From Marinithermus hydrothermalis DSM 14884 (lineage in GTDB: Bacteria > Deinococcota > Deinococci > Deinococcales > Marinithermaceae), in NCBI RefSeq assembly GCF_000195335.1, contig NC_015387.1, forward strand, positions 496,001-560,000: a stretch of DNA of 64,000 bases, in the 5' to 3' direction. The translations under genes and the position numbers were made by a program. Of this stretch, positions 50,266 through 59,741 are shown piece by piece. Each line of letters starts with the position of its first letter. Positions within the stretch are counted from its first letter, which is position 1. Under the pieces are notes generated by a model. It saw only the letters and a program-made list of their open reading frames with translations, was not told the origin of the DNA and did not search any database.

Positions 50266-51141
50266 ATGAAGCAGATCGGCGGTTCGGCTGCCTTGGAGGG
50301 TGTGATGATGAAGGCCTCGGACGCGTGGGCCCTCGCGGTGCGCCTGCCCGACGGCAGCATTCACGTGGAACGGCACGAGGAAACGGCGCTCGCTCAGCGG
50401 TTCGCGTGGGCGCGCTGGCCCCTCGTGCGGGGCGTGGTGGCCTTGTTCGATGCGTTGTCCGTCTCGTACCGCGCGCTTTCCCGCAGCGCGCAGCTGGTGG
50501 GCGAGGAGGAGGAGGAGCTTTCCCGAGGGGCGTTGTACGCCACCATGGCCGTGAGCACCCTGATCGGGATCGCGTTGTTCATCCTGCTGCCCGCCGGGAT
50601 CTCGCGCGTGTTTGTGGACGCGGCGGCGCACCCCGTGCTGTTTAACGCCCTCGCCGGAGTGTTCAAGGCCCTGATCCTCGTGGGGTACCTGGTGATGATC
50701 GGCCGCCTCCCGGATATCCAGCGGTTTTTCATGTACCACGGCGCGGAGCACAAGGCGATCGCCGCGTACGAGGCGGGCTTGGAACTCACGGTGGAGAACG
50801 TGCGCGCCCAACCCGCGTACCATCCGCGGTGCGGCACGACCTTCATCGCCTTCGTCATCCTCTCGAGCATCGTGGTGTACAGCCTGCTCCCGCGCCCGGA
50901 CGTGCTCTGGTGGCTGTTCTTGGGCCGGGTCGCTCTCCTGCCCGTGGTGGCCGGGGTGGCGTTTGAGCTGCTGCGCTTTTCCGCGACGCACACAGACCCC
51001 ATCTCCCGCGCCTTGCGCTGGATCGGGTACCGCTTCCAGATGCTCACGGTGAAGGAACCCACCGACGACATGATCGAGGTGGCGATCGAGAGCACCAAAG
51101 CCGCGGTCGCGGCTCGAGCGAAGGCGGTCGCGGTGGCCTAG
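50266..51141 (+). CDS. DUF1385 membrane protein (YqhQ-like)
   Basis: 291 residues. It starts KQIGGSAALEGVMMK, the conserved beginning of the DUF1385 family, and has a central FFMYHGAEHKAIAAYE and YHPRCGTTF. About four or five membrane helices (AVSTLIGIALFILLPAGIS, IAFVILSSIVVYSLL) are present. Family members are poorly understood membrane proteins with conserved His/Glu and Cys. The PLP gene follows by 8 nt. Confidence 0.85.
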   Translation: MKQIGGSAALEGVMMKASDAWALAVRLPDGSIHVERHEETALAQRFAWARWPLVRGVVALFDALSVSYRALSRSAQLVGEEEEELSRGALYATMAVSTLIGIALFILLPAGISRVFVDAAAHPVLFNALAGVFKALILVGYLVMIGRLPDIQRFFMYHGAEHKAIAAYEAGLELTVENVRAQPAYHPRCGTTFIAFVILSSIVVYSLLPRPDVLWWLFLGRVALLPVVAGVAFELLRFSATHTDPISRALRWIGYRFQMLTVKEPTDDMIEVAIESTKAAVAARAKAVAVA

Positions 51142-51149
51142 GGGGCGCG

Positions 51150-52277
51150 GTGCGGCTGGAGACCCTGGCGATCCACGCAGGGCGGGCGGTGGACCCGGCC
51201 ACGGGAGCCGTCCGGCCCCCGATCCACCTCTCGACCACCTTCGAGCGGGACCCGGACGGGGGGTACGCCCGGGGGTACGTGTACGCCCGGTACGGCAACC
51301 CGAACCGCGCCGCGCTGGAAGAGGCCCTCGCGGCCCTCGAGGGCGGCGCGGCCGCGCTGGCGTTCGCCTCGGGGTCGGCCGCGACGATGAGCGTCTTCCA
51401 GGCGCTTGAGCCCGGGGATCACGTGGTCGCGCCGCTGGACGCGTACCACGGGACCGTGGGGTTGCTGCGCGAGCACTTTACGCGCTGGGGCCTCGAGGTC
51501 ACCTTCGCGGACCTTACCGATCCCGAGCAGCTCGAGGCGGCCCTCCGGCCGAACACGCGGCTGGTCTGGGTTGAGACGCCGTCCAACCCCTTGCTGCGCA
51601 TCACGGATATCCGCCGTGTGGTGGAAGCGGCGCACGCGGTGGGGGCGCGGGTCGTGTGCGACAACACCTGGGCCACGCCGGTGCTGCAGCGGCCCTTGGC
51701 GTTGGGGTGCGACCTCGTGGTGCACGCGACCACCAAGTACCTGAACGGGCACGGGGACGTGACGGGCGGAGTGGTGGTGGCGCGCGAGGTGGACGCGTGG
51801 TTTGAGCGCCTCCGCGCGATCCAGGTGCAAGGCGGGGCGGTGCCGAGCCCCTTCGACGCCTGGCTCGTGCTGCGCGGCCTCGCCACGCTGCCCTACCGCG
51901 TGCGGGCCCACACGGAGCACGCGGCGCGCGTGGCGGCCTTCCTCCAGGCGCACCCCGCGGTGGAGGCGGTGCACTACCCGGGGCTTGCGGACCATCCCGG
52001 CCACGCGGTGGCCGCCCGGCAGATGGAGGGGTTCGGGGGGATGCTGGCCTTCCAGGTGCGGGGCGGGCGGGAGGCCGCCCTTGCCGTGGCGGCGCGCGTG
52101 CGGCTCATCACCCGCGCCACCAGCCTGGGGGGGGTGGAGAGCTTGATCGAACACCGCGCCTCGATCGAGGGGCCCGGGACCCGCACGCCGGAGAACCTGT
52201 TGCGGCTCTCGGTGGGGCTGGAGCACCCGGAGGACCTGATCGCGGACCTCGAGCAGGCCCTGGAGGCCGCGGTGTAG
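51150..52277 (+). CDS. Cystathionine gamma-synthase/lyase family PLP enzyme
   Basis: 375 residues, GTG start. LETLAIHAGRAVDPATGAVRPPI, YARYGNPN and VHATTKYLNGHGDVTGG (PLP lysine) define the Cys/Met metabolism PLP family. It could make or cleave cystathionine, or act as methionine gamma-lyase or O-acetylhomoserine sulfhydrylase; sequence alone does not decide. It may support sulfur supply with mnmA 54 nt downstream, although mnmA has its own promoter. Confidence 0.9.
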   Translation: MRLETLAIHAGRAVDPATGAVRPPIHLSTTFERDPDGGYARGYVYARYGNPNRAALEEALAALEGGAAALAFASGSAATMSVFQALEPGDHVVAPLDAYHGTVGLLREHFTRWGLEVTFADLTDPEQLEAALRPNTRLVWVETPSNPLLRITDIRRVVEAAHAVGARVVCDNTWATPVLQRPLALGCDLVVHATTKYLNGHGDVTGGVVVAREVDAWFERLRAIQVQGGAVPSPFDAWLVLRGLATLPYRVRAHTEHAARVAAFLQAHPAVEAVHYPGLADHPGHAVAARQMEGFGGMLAFQVRGGREAALAVAARVRLITRATSLGGVESLIEHRASIEGPGTRTPENLLRLSVGLEHPEDLIADLEQALEAAV

Positions 52278-52317
52278 CGCGTGTGCGCTGGCTTTCCTTT
52301 CCCGCGGGTGGTCGGGG

Positions 52318-52323
52318 TACAAT
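52318..52323 (+). promoter_or_regulatory. Leaderless -10 box of mnmA
   Basis: TACAAT, 8 nt before GTG 52332; it supports this start over an earlier in-frame GTG at 52281. Confidence 0.6.
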
Positions 52324-52331
52324 ACCCTTTT

Positions 52332-53456
52332 GTGAGCGAGCGGCGTAAAGGGCGTGTGCTGGCGGCGATGAGCGGAGGGGTGGACTCCTCCGTGACCGCG
52401 GCGCTGTTGAAAGAACAAGGTTATGAGGTCATCGGGGCCATGATGCGGTTTTGGCCCGATAACAAGCCCGAGGACTGCTTCAACACCTGCTGCAGCCCCG
52501 ACGCGGCTTATGAGGCCCGCCGCGTCGCGGACCAGATCGGGATCCCCTTTTACCTCCTCGACTACCGCGAGGTCTTCGAGGTGGAGATCATTCAGCCCTT
52601 CCTCGAGGGGTACCGCCGGGGGGAGACCCCCATCCCGTGCGTGTGGTGCAACACGCGGGTGAAGTTCGACGCCCTCCTCAAGAAGGCCCGCATGCTGGGG
52701 TGCGACTACGTCGCGACCGGGCATTACGTGCGCCGCGTGGAGGGGCCCCAAGGCATCGAGTTCCACCGCGGCGGCGACCCGAGGAAGGACCAGACCTACT
52801 TCCTGTGGGGCACGCCCCGCGAGGCGATGCCGCACATTCTCTTTCCCGTGGGGCACATGCAAAAGCCCGAGGTCCGGCGGCTCGCGGAGCGGTTCGGCCT
52901 CATCACTGCGAAAAAACCCGAGAGCCAGAACATCTGCTTCGTGCCGGGCTCGGTGCGCGCGTTTCTCGAGGAGCACCTCGGCGGACAGCCGGGGCCCGTA
53001 ATCGACCTGGAGACCGGCGAGGTGATTGGCGAGCACGCGGGCGCCCAGTTCTACACGGTCGGGCAGCGCAAGGGCCTCGGCTTGTGGAAGACGCACCTCG
53101 AGCGGTACGTGGTCGAGGTGCGGCCCCAGACGAACGAGGTGATCGTGGGGCCGCGGGAGGCCTGCCAGTGGCGGGGCCTGGAGGCGCGCGAGATCAACCT
53201 ACTGCTGGATCCTGAGACGCTGCCCGAGGTGGTGACCGCCCAGGTGCGCTACCGGCAGCGGCCCGCCCGGGCGCGCGTGCGGGAGCTGGGGGCGGGGCGG
53301 TTTGTGCTGGAGTTCGACGAGCCGCAGTTCGCGGTGACGCGAGGGCAGTCGGTGGTGCTGTACGACGGGGACCGCCTCTTGGGAGGCGGGGTGATCCACC
53401 GGCCGCTGGGGAACGCGTTGGGCCTCGAGGTTCCGGCGGTGCAAGCGCTGGGGTAG
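52332..53456 (+). CDS. mnmA: tRNA 2-thiouridylase
   Basis: 374 residues. PP-loop AAMSGGVDSSVTAALL, catalytic cysteines C103 (PIPCVWCN) and C202 (NICFVPG), and QRKGLG in the C-terminal part. It puts sulfur on U34 of tRNA Lys, Glu and Gln; the tRNA-Gln(TTG) of this window would be a substrate. GTG start chosen from the -10 position. Confidence 0.96.
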   Translation: MSERRKGRVLAAMSGGVDSSVTAALLKEQGYEVIGAMMRFWPDNKPEDCFNTCCSPDAAYEARRVADQIGIPFYLLDYREVFEVEIIQPFLEGYRRGETPIPCVWCNTRVKFDALLKKARMLGCDYVATGHYVRRVEGPQGIEFHRGGDPRKDQTYFLWGTPREAMPHILFPVGHMQKPEVRRLAERFGLITAKKPESQNICFVPGSVRAFLEEHLGGQPGPVIDLETGEVIGEHAGAQFYTVGQRKGLGLWKTHLERYVVEVRPQTNEVIVGPREACQWRGLEAREINLLLDPETLPEVVTAQVRYRQRPARARVRELGAGRFVLEFDEPQFAVTRGQSVVLYDGDRLLGGGVIHRPLGNALGLEVPAVQALG

Positions 53457-53478
53457 CCAGTCCGGCGAAGGAAAGCGT

Positions 53479-53510
53479 CCGCGCCCCCCGGCCATGGCCG
53501 GGGGGCGCGG
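53479..53510. terminator. Perfect 32-bp palindrome between convergent genes
   Basis: CCGCGCCCCCCGGCCA and its exact complement, with no extra loop bases, between mnmA and ndh. Probably a bidirectional terminator without a T run. Confidence 0.6.
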
Positions 53511-53520
53511 GTGTGGGGCG

Positions 53521-54813
53521 CTAGGCGTGGGTGGGGTCGGGCTGAGCTTCTTCGGGCAGCTCGAGGGCGGGGAAGAGGTGCCGGTGCTGCAGGGTGCGCA
53601 CGGCGAAATCGTAGGTGAAGTAGCTGTACGCCCAGTTCGTCATGACCATGAAGCGGTTGCGCCCGCCGGTGAGGTACATGAGGTGCACGCCGAGCCACGC
53701 CACCCAGGCGGGGAAGCCCGTGAGCCGGACCCGCCCGGTCTCGAGCACCGCGTGGTTGCGGCCTAGGGTGACCATGTTCCCCTTGTCCTTGTACTGGAAG
53801 GGACGGAGGGGCTGGCCGCGGAGGTGACGGCGGATGTTCCGGCCGGCGAGGGTACCTTGCTGGATCGCGACCTGAGCGACCTGGGGGTAGGGGCGGCCGG
53901 TCTTGGGGTTGATGAGGAGGTTCACGTCGCCCACGACGTAGACGTGGGGGTCGCCCTCCAGGTGCAGCTCAGGGGTGGTGGGCACACGCCCGTTGCGTTC
54001 GGCGGGCAGGCCGGGCAGCGCGGCGCCCGCGACGCCGGCGGACCAGACGGTGGTGAAGCTAGGGATGAACGCGCCGTTCTTGAGCTTCACGCCGCTCGGG
54101 GTGACCTCCGCGACCATGGCGCGGGTCATGACCTCGATGCCGAGGCGCTCGAGGAAGCGCTGGGCGTAGGCGGAGGAGGCGGGGCTGAGGTGTGCCAGCA
54201 CCCGCGGTCCCGCCTCGATCAGAAGGATGCGGATCTCGCGCGGATCGAGCTCGGGGTAGTCGCGGCGGATCACGTGGTTGCGCAGCTCACCGAGCGCGCC
54301 CGCGAGCTCCACGCCCGTGGGGCCACCACCCACGATGACCCAGGTGAGGAGGGCGCGTTTACGCTCGGGGTCCGGGGTGTGCACCGCCTCCTCGCAGGCG
54401 GAGAGGATGCGGTCACGGATCTCCTTGGCCTCCTTGAGGGTCTTGAGGCCGAAGGCGTGCTCGGCAACCCCGGGGATGCCGAAGTCGTTGGATTTGCTGC
54501 CGGCAGCCACGACCAGGTAGTCGTACGGGATGGGCTGCCCCTCGACCCAGAGGGTTTTCTCCTTGAGGTCCACCCCCTCGGCCCGACCCAGGTGGAAGCG
54601 GGCTCTGGGGAAACGGCGTAGGTACGCGCGTATGGGGAAGGCGATCTGGGTGGCCTCGAGCCCCGCAGCGGCGACCTGGTAGAGGAGGGGCAGGAAGACG
54701 TGGGAGTTGCTCTGGTCCACCAGGGTCACGCGAACCGTGGGGTCTTTGGAGAGCTCCCGTACCGCGTTCAAGCCTCCGAAACCCGCGCCGACGACGACGA
54801 TGTGCTTCTGCAT
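53521..54813 (-). CDS. ndh: Type II NADH dehydrogenase
   Basis: 430 residues. FAD motif VVVGAGFGGLNAVREL, quinone/NADH dehydrogenase pattern LPLLYQVAAAGLEATQIA, NADH motif VIVGGGPTGVELAGALGEL and VYVVGDVN. A C-terminal amphipathic region (FPAWVAWLGVHLMYLTGG) should attach it to the membrane, where it reduces quinone without pumping protons. ATG 54813 has AGGAGGGAC upstream. Confidence 0.93.
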   Translation of the reverse strand: MQKHIVVVGAGFGGLNAVRELSKDPTVRVTLVDQSNSHVFLPLLYQVAAAGLEATQIAFPIRAYLRRFPRARFHLGRAEGVDLKEKTLWVEGQPIPYDYLVVAAGSKSNDFGIPGVAEHAFGLKTLKEAKEIRDRILSACEEAVHTPDPERKRALLTWVIVGGGPTGVELAGALGELRNHVIRRDYPELDPREIRILLIEAGPRVLAHLSPASSAYAQRFLERLGIEVMTRAMVAEVTPSGVKLKNGAFIPSFTTVWSAGVAGAALPGLPAERNGRVPTTPELHLEGDPHVYVVGDVNLLINPKTGRPYPQVAQVAIQQGTLAGRNIRRHLRGQPLRPFQYKDKGNMVTLGRNHAVLETGRVRLTGFPAWVAWLGVHLMYLTGGRNRFMVMTNWAYSYFTYDFAVRTLQHRHLFPALELPEEAQPDPTHA

Positions 54814-54903
54814 GCTAGTCCCTCCTGGAGCCGGTATCCCCGGCCTCCGGGACAAATGTACCATCTTTCACAAGCTCTGCCTAGGCCAAAGCTTACATTT
54901 CCG

Positions 54904-56556
54904 TTAGGGACGAACGTCCCGGTACAGGGCCCGGTAGACCGCGTAGGCCTCCAGCACCTTCGCCACGTACTCCCGCGGCTCGGCCCGCTCCTGAAAGCGC
55001 ATGAACTCCCACCACCCTCCCAGCCGCGTCACCCCGCGCTGCGTGTACCCCACGCCGCCGTTGTACGCGGCCACCGCGCAGGCCAAGACCCCGCTGCAAC
55101 GGTCGAGCAGCCAGCGCAGGTACCGTGCCCCGTACCGGATCGCGGCCTCGGGATCGTGCGGATCCCCTGGTGCCTCGCCGAGCATCCGTGCCACGTCCTC
55201 CCACGTCAAGCGCACGAACTGCATCAGCCCCCGCGCTCCGGTCGGGCTCACCGCCTGGGGGTCAAAGCGGGACTCCACCCGCATCACCGCCCAGATCAGG
55301 TACGGATCGATCCCCTCCCGGGCCGCGTACCGCTCCACCCACTCCCGGTACGGCCGCGGGTACCGAAGCTCAAGGACCTCCCGCCCCAAAAGGGGCAGCC
55401 GCTCCGCCTCGCGCACCGCCTCCCGGTACGCCCCCAAGCGGTAGAGCGCCTGAGCGAGCGCGAGCCGCTCCTCGGGCGACCGCTCCTGTTGCAGGGCGTA
55501 CCGCACCTCCCCCAAAGCCCATGCTCGCTTTCCGGACGCCTCGAGCGCCCAGACGCGCTCGAGCACCTCAGGCGGGCGGGGGGTGGCCGGGGACAGTTCG
55601 GGGAGGGGCACGGGTTTCCCCACCATCGCGCCGAGACCGCCGTTTAGCCGTTCCCAGGCCGATTCCGCCAGGGACTTCAAGCCGTTCCGCTGGGCCAGCA
55701 CCCAGGCCCGAAGCGCGGCGTCGTCCGCGTACACGGACGCGCCCCGAGCGAGCTCGAGGTACACCTCGAGGGCCTCCTCCGTCGCCTCCATGGCCTCCAG
55801 TAACCCGGCCGCGCGCCAGCGGCCCTCGGGCGTGCTGTTCCGGTACGCCTCAACCGCGGCGCGGAGCCGCCCCTGCCGCTCGTGCACGTACCCTTCCCCG
55901 TAGCGTCCTTCCGGCCCCGGGTAGCGCTGGAACGCCGCGAGGGCTTCGTCCCACCGGCCGAGCTGCACCAGGACCCACCCCAGGCCCAGCCAGCCGCGGG
56001 CGTTCGTTCGAGCCCACGCTTGGTAGGCGGGCAGGGCCTCGACGTACCGCCCCAGGCGGTACAGGGCCCGGGCCCGTAGGTCGGGACGCACCCCTTCGGG
56101 AAGGACCTCGAGCAACTCGGCGTAAGCCCGGCCAGCGAACAAGGCCTCGTACACCGCGTCGCGTAGGGAGGGGTGGGTTTGTGCGAGGCGTTTGAGCGCC
56201 CGGAGGGCCTCGGCGTCGGGCAGGGAACGCCCGTAGGCCTGCACGGCCTCCGTCGCGCGCCCGGCGGCCTCGAGCAGCCGGGCGGCGCGCACCCAGGCGG
56301 CGGGGGTGTCCTCAAAACGCGCGTAGATGAGGGCGTACTCGGCGCGTCTCTCGGAGGGAAGTTCGGCCGCTTCGGCTAGGGCGTCCGCGGCCAGGACCCG
56401 CACGTACCCCTCGCGCGTGCTTAGGGCCTGGAGGACCTCGAGTTGCCGGGCGGACAGGGCCCGCTCGAGCTGGGCGTAGGGTTCAGGCAGGCGCTGGGCC
56501 TTGCAGGACACAAGCGAAAGAAGCAGTACGCCAAGACCGGCCCCCCACCACCGCAT
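54904..56556 (-). CDS. Soluble-type lytic transglycosylase lipoprotein
   Basis: 550 residues. Lipoprotein signal with lipobox LVSC (Cys18). A long helical TPR-like region (ARALYRLGRYVEALPAYQAW and similar units) leads to the SLT domain near the C-terminus: AVMRVESRFDPQAVSPTGARGLMQF (catalytic Glu) and AVAAYNGGVG. It cleaves peptidoglycan glycan strands. The superhelix resembles Slt70. Confidence 0.92.
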   Translation of the reverse strand: MRWWGAGLGVLLLSLVSCKAQRLPEPYAQLERALSARQLEVLQALSTREGYVRVLAADALAEAAELPSERRAEYALIYARFEDTPAAWVRAARLLEAAGRATEAVQAYGRSLPDAEALRALKRLAQTHPSLRDAVYEALFAGRAYAELLEVLPEGVRPDLRARALYRLGRYVEALPAYQAWARTNARGWLGLGWVLVQLGRWDEALAAFQRYPGPEGRYGEGYVHERQGRLRAAVEAYRNSTPEGRWRAAGLLEAMEATEEALEVYLELARGASVYADDAALRAWVLAQRNGLKSLAESAWERLNGGLGAMVGKPVPLPELSPATPRPPEVLERVWALEASGKRAWALGEVRYALQQERSPEERLALAQALYRLGAYREAVREAERLPLLGREVLELRYPRPYREWVERYAAREGIDPYLIWAVMRVESRFDPQAVSPTGARGLMQFVRLTWEDVARMLGEAPGDPHDPEAAIRYGARYLRWLLDRCSGVLACAVAAYNGGVGYTQRGVTRLGGWWEFMRFQERAEPREYVAKVLEAYAVYRALYRDVRP

Positions 56557-56598
56557 ACCCTTACCCTAGGCCAGCTGGGGAAGAGAATCGTGAGGTGT

Positions 56599-56628
56599 TT
56601 GACAGCCGGGCGGGGAACCCCCTAATAT
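56599..56628 (+). promoter_or_regulatory. Promoter of tRNA-Gln
   Basis: TTGACA (56599-56604), 18-nt spacer, TAATAT (56623-56628), about 11 nt before the mature tRNA. Confidence 0.8.
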
Positions 56629-56639
56629 AAGTGCGGCTT

Positions 56640-56713
56640 TGGGGCGTCGTCTAATGGCAGGACAGCGGACTTTGGATCCGCCGGTCGTGGTTCGAGTCCA
56701 CGCGCCCCAGCCA
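56640..56713 (+). tRNA. tRNA-Gln (anticodon TTG)
   Basis: 74 nt including CCA. Acceptor TGGGGCG/CGCCCCA, anticodon stem GCGGA/TCCGC around CTTTGGA, T loop GGTTCGAGTCC. A CTTTTTTA run after CCA can end transcription. Confidence 0.95.
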
Positions 56714-56784
56714 CTTTTTTATTTCCCATGGCGGTGTGATCCACCTCCTAAGCCCGCACCGGTCCCGGGGCCTAGACTGAGGGT

Positions 56785-57159
56785 ATGAGCCCGCGCGAGG
56801 CGGTAGTGCTCAGCGAAAACCCTCCGGTCCGCGCGCACCTCGAGATCCTGCTCGAGGCCGAGGGGTTTCGGGTCGCGGCGTTTGAAGGGGTTCAGGAGGC
56901 GATGGAGCACTTAAAGCGCACCACGCCGGACCTGGTGGTGTTGGACGAGGGGCGGGCCGTGGATGCTTTGGGGGTGGCCTGGCGTCTCAAGCGCGTCCGG
57001 CGGTTGAAGGGGGTGCCTGTGGTGATCCTCGCCGCTCGCGAGGACGACCGCACGCGCGTGACCGCGGAGCTCGCGCGGGTGGACCGGGTGATCTCCAAGC
57101 CCCTCGAGGAACGCAAGGTGCGGGCGGCGCTTCGTGATCTTTTCAGGTTCACCGGGTAA
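56785..57159 (+). CDS. Stand-alone receiver-like protein, atypical
   Basis: 124 residues. Overall receiver fold: VVLSENPPVRAHLEILLEAEG, VVLDEGRAVDALGVAWRLK and VISKPLEERK (conserved Lys). The phosphoacceptor Asp in VVLDEG is kept, but the usual acidic pair near residue 9-10 is SEN, so phosphorylation may be weak or absent. TAGACT (56773-56778) lies 6 nt before the ATG. It is 9 nt before the PBP1A gene, so it may act in wall growth; this is inference. Confidence 0.78.
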   Translation: MSPREAVVLSENPPVRAHLEILLEAEGFRVAAFEGVQEAMEHLKRTTPDLVVLDEGRAVDALGVAWRLKRVRRLKGVPVVILAAREDDRTRVTAELARVDRVISKPLEERKVRAALRDLFRFTG

Positions 57160-57168
57160 ACTGGCCCT

Positions 57169-59370
57169 GTGAAGGTTGCGCGCTGGCTTCGGACCGGCAG
57201 AGTGTGGCGCTACCTGCTACTCGCGGTAGCGGCAGGCGTGGTGGGCGGTGGCGCGGCCGCGCTTTACGTCGCGTGGCGGTGGAGCCAGGACCTGCCCAGC
57301 CTCGAGGCGCTGGAGAACCTGAGCCTCACCGCGACCACGACCGTGTACGCGCGGGACGGGACGCCCATCGCCACGCTCGCCTCGGTGGAAGACGGCCGGG
57401 CGATCAACCGGTCCCTGGTGCGGCTCTCCGAGGTCTCGCCCGCGGCGGTCGCTGCGGTGGTGGCCTCCGAGGACCGCCGCTTCTTCCAGCACTACGGCAT
57501 CGATTGGATCCGCCTGCTGGGCGGTTTGTACAACACCCTGCGCGGGGACCTCCAGGGTGGTTCGACGATCACCACGCAGGTCGTGAAGAACACCGTGCTG
57601 CGCGAATTGGCCACCACCCGCAGCCTCGAGCGCAAGTTCAAGGAGTTCCCCCTGGCCCTCGAGCTCGAGCGCCGCTACAGCAAGGAAGAGATCCTGGAGA
57701 TGTACCTGAACGTGGTGTTCTGGGGGGGGAACCTCACGGGGATCCGTGCGGCGGCCGAGGCCTACTTCGGGAAGGACCCTTCCGAACTCACGCTCGCCGA
57801 GGGGGCGTACCTCGCGGTGCTGATCCCCGCGCCGAACGAGCGGTACAAGGACCTCGAGGGTGCCCGCCGGCGGATCCGGCGCCTGCTGGACCAGATGGTG
57901 GAGGACGGGTGGATCACGCCGGCGGAGGCCGAGGCCGCCTGGCGGCAGCCTCTGGTGCCCAAGGGGTGGGAGGCGCGCTACGACGCGGAGGGGAACCTGC
58001 TCGAGGCCCGGCTCGTGGACCCTTCCGCCCGCGTGATGCCCGAGCTCGCCGCGACTATCGCGCCGCACTTCGTGTTCGAGGTGCGCAAGGAGCTCCTGCG
58101 GCGTTTCGGGCCACAGAAGGTGTTCGGTCAGGGAGGGCTGAGGGTGTACACCACGCTGGACCTCGGGATGCAGAACGCGGCGGAGGCCGCGGCGGCCGAG
58201 GCGGTGGAGGCCGGGCGGTTGCCGGACGGAGCGCAGCTCGCGATCGTGGGCTTGGACCCGGAGGACGGCCGGGTGTACGCCATGGTGGGGGCCCGGCCCG
58301 GAACGGTCGGGGAGTTTAACCGCGCTACCCAGCTAGGGGACGGGATCGGGCGCAGTCCAGGCTCGGCGGTGAAGCCCTTCGTGTACGCCACGGCCCTCGA
58401 GGCGGGGTGGACGCAGGCCACCACGGTCGAGGATAGCCCCGTGGAGTACCCGGACCCGACCGAGCCGGACGGGGTGTGGAGCCCGAAGAACTTCGACGGC
58501 ACCTTCCTGAATCGGCCCGTAACGATCCGGTACGCCCTGGATCGCTCGTTGAACGTGCCGGCGGTGCGTACCGCGGAGGCGATCGGGTTGGAGCGCGTGG
58601 TTGCGAAGCTGCGCGCGGCGGGGTTTACCGTGCCGAAGCACCCGGGGCTCGCGGTAGCGATCGGCGGGGTGGAGGTCACGCCTCTCCGGCTCGCGGCGGC
58701 GTACGCGAGCTTCATCAACGGAGGGTACGTGGTCGAGCCGCAGTTGATCGAGCGCGTGGAGGACGCGGAGGGTCGGGTGCTTTACCAGATGACCCCGACG
58801 CGCAAGCGGATCTGGGATGAGGTGGTGGCCTACCTGGGGTGGGACATGTTGAAGGGGTACGTGTACGACCCTATGGGGGGCTTGGCGCGCCGCGCCCGAA
58901 TCCCGGGGCGCGTGGTGGGCGGGAAGACCGGGACCTCGAACGAGGCGCGCGACCTGTGGTTCGCCGGGGTGACGCGGGGCCTTTCGGCGGTGGTCTGGGT
59001 CGGCCGGGACGACAACAAGCCCCTGGTCTTGAACGGGCGGGCCCCCTCCTCCTCCGTAGTGAACCCCCCGATCTGGAAGAACTTCGTGGAGGAGGCCCTG
59101 CGGGGCCGGCCCGGCCAGGACTTCCCGCCGCCTAAGGGGCTTGTGGGGGTGAGCATCGACCTGCTCTCTGGAGAGCCGAGCCCCCAGGGTACCCTGGTCT
59201 TCTTCCGCGCCGAGCGCGTGCCTGCACGAGCCGCGGTTCCCGTGGGTGCGCACGTGCTGGTCGGGCTCGAGCCGGACCGCGACTGCATCGCGGGGGTGGG
59301 GGTGCCTTCGGAGGCGGTTCGCTGGAAGGCGGTCCCCCCGGACGAGGTAGACCGCTACCGTTGCCGCTAG
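57169..59370 (+). CDS. Class A penicillin-binding protein (PBP1A-like)
   Basis: 733 residues, GTG start. A membrane anchor (LLLAVAAGVVGGGAAALYVAW), a glycosyltransferase domain with Glu101 in ASEDRRFFQHYG and GGSTITTQVVKN, then a transpeptidase with S399xxK402 (GSAVKP), SLN (DRSLNVPA) and KTGT (GGKTGTSNEA). It polymerises and crosslinks peptidoglycan outside the membrane. Confidence 0.95.
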   Translation: MKVARWLRTGRVWRYLLLAVAAGVVGGGAAALYVAWRWSQDLPSLEALENLSLTATTTVYARDGTPIATLASVEDGRAINRSLVRLSEVSPAAVAAVVASEDRRFFQHYGIDWIRLLGGLYNTLRGDLQGGSTITTQVVKNTVLRELATTRSLERKFKEFPLALELERRYSKEEILEMYLNVVFWGGNLTGIRAAAEAYFGKDPSELTLAEGAYLAVLIPAPNERYKDLEGARRRIRRLLDQMVEDGWITPAEAEAAWRQPLVPKGWEARYDAEGNLLEARLVDPSARVMPELAATIAPHFVFEVRKELLRRFGPQKVFGQGGLRVYTTLDLGMQNAAEAAAAEAVEAGRLPDGAQLAIVGLDPEDGRVYAMVGARPGTVGEFNRATQLGDGIGRSPGSAVKPFVYATALEAGWTQATTVEDSPVEYPDPTEPDGVWSPKNFDGTFLNRPVTIRYALDRSLNVPAVRTAEAIGLERVVAKLRAAGFTVPKHPGLAVAIGGVEVTPLRLAAAYASFINGGYVVEPQLIERVEDAEGRVLYQMTPTRKRIWDEVVAYLGWDMLKGYVYDPMGGLARRARIPGRVVGGKTGTSNEARDLWFAGVTRGLSAVVWVGRDDNKPLVLNGRAPSSSVVNPPIWKNFVEEALRGRPGQDFPPPKGLVGVSIDLLSGEPSPQGTLVFFRAERVPARAAVPVGAHVLVGLEPDRDCIAGVGVPSEAVRWKAVPPDEVDRYRCR

Positions 59371-59374
59371 GACA

Positions 59375-59398
59375 CACCCCCGCCGGATGGCGGGGGTG
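59375..59398. terminator. Hairpin between PBP1A and the fur remnant
   Basis: CACCCCCGCC-GGAT-GGCGGGGGTG, 10-bp stem, between convergent genes; no T run. Confidence 0.55.
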
Positions 59399-59741
59399 CG
59401 CTAGGGACGCTTACTGGCAGTTCGGGCACAAGCCGCGCAGCTCGATCCGCGGGTCGCCTACGAACCAGCCGGTCTGCTCTTCGACGGAACGGGCGATCCC
59501 CTCTCCGTTGAAGGAGGGGAGTTCTTCAGCGAGCACGTCCTGGATCCGGCCGCAGCTGACGCAGATCAGGTGGTGGTGTCGTTCGGAGAAGCCGTCGTAC
59601 CGGGTGTGGCCCTGCTGGTCCTTGAACTCCCATAGCAGGCCGGCCTCGCGCAGCACCTGGAGGTTCAGGTATACGGTAGAGAGCCCGATAGAGTACCCCT
59701 TTTTCTTGAGCCCGTGGTAGAGCTCCTCAGGGGTGGGGTGC

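Noticed and set aside
51138-53096. 652-codon open frame on the minus strand across the PLP enzyme and mnmA
   Set aside because: It spans two conserved plus-strand genes and their intergenic promoter, and its product has biased composition with no motif.
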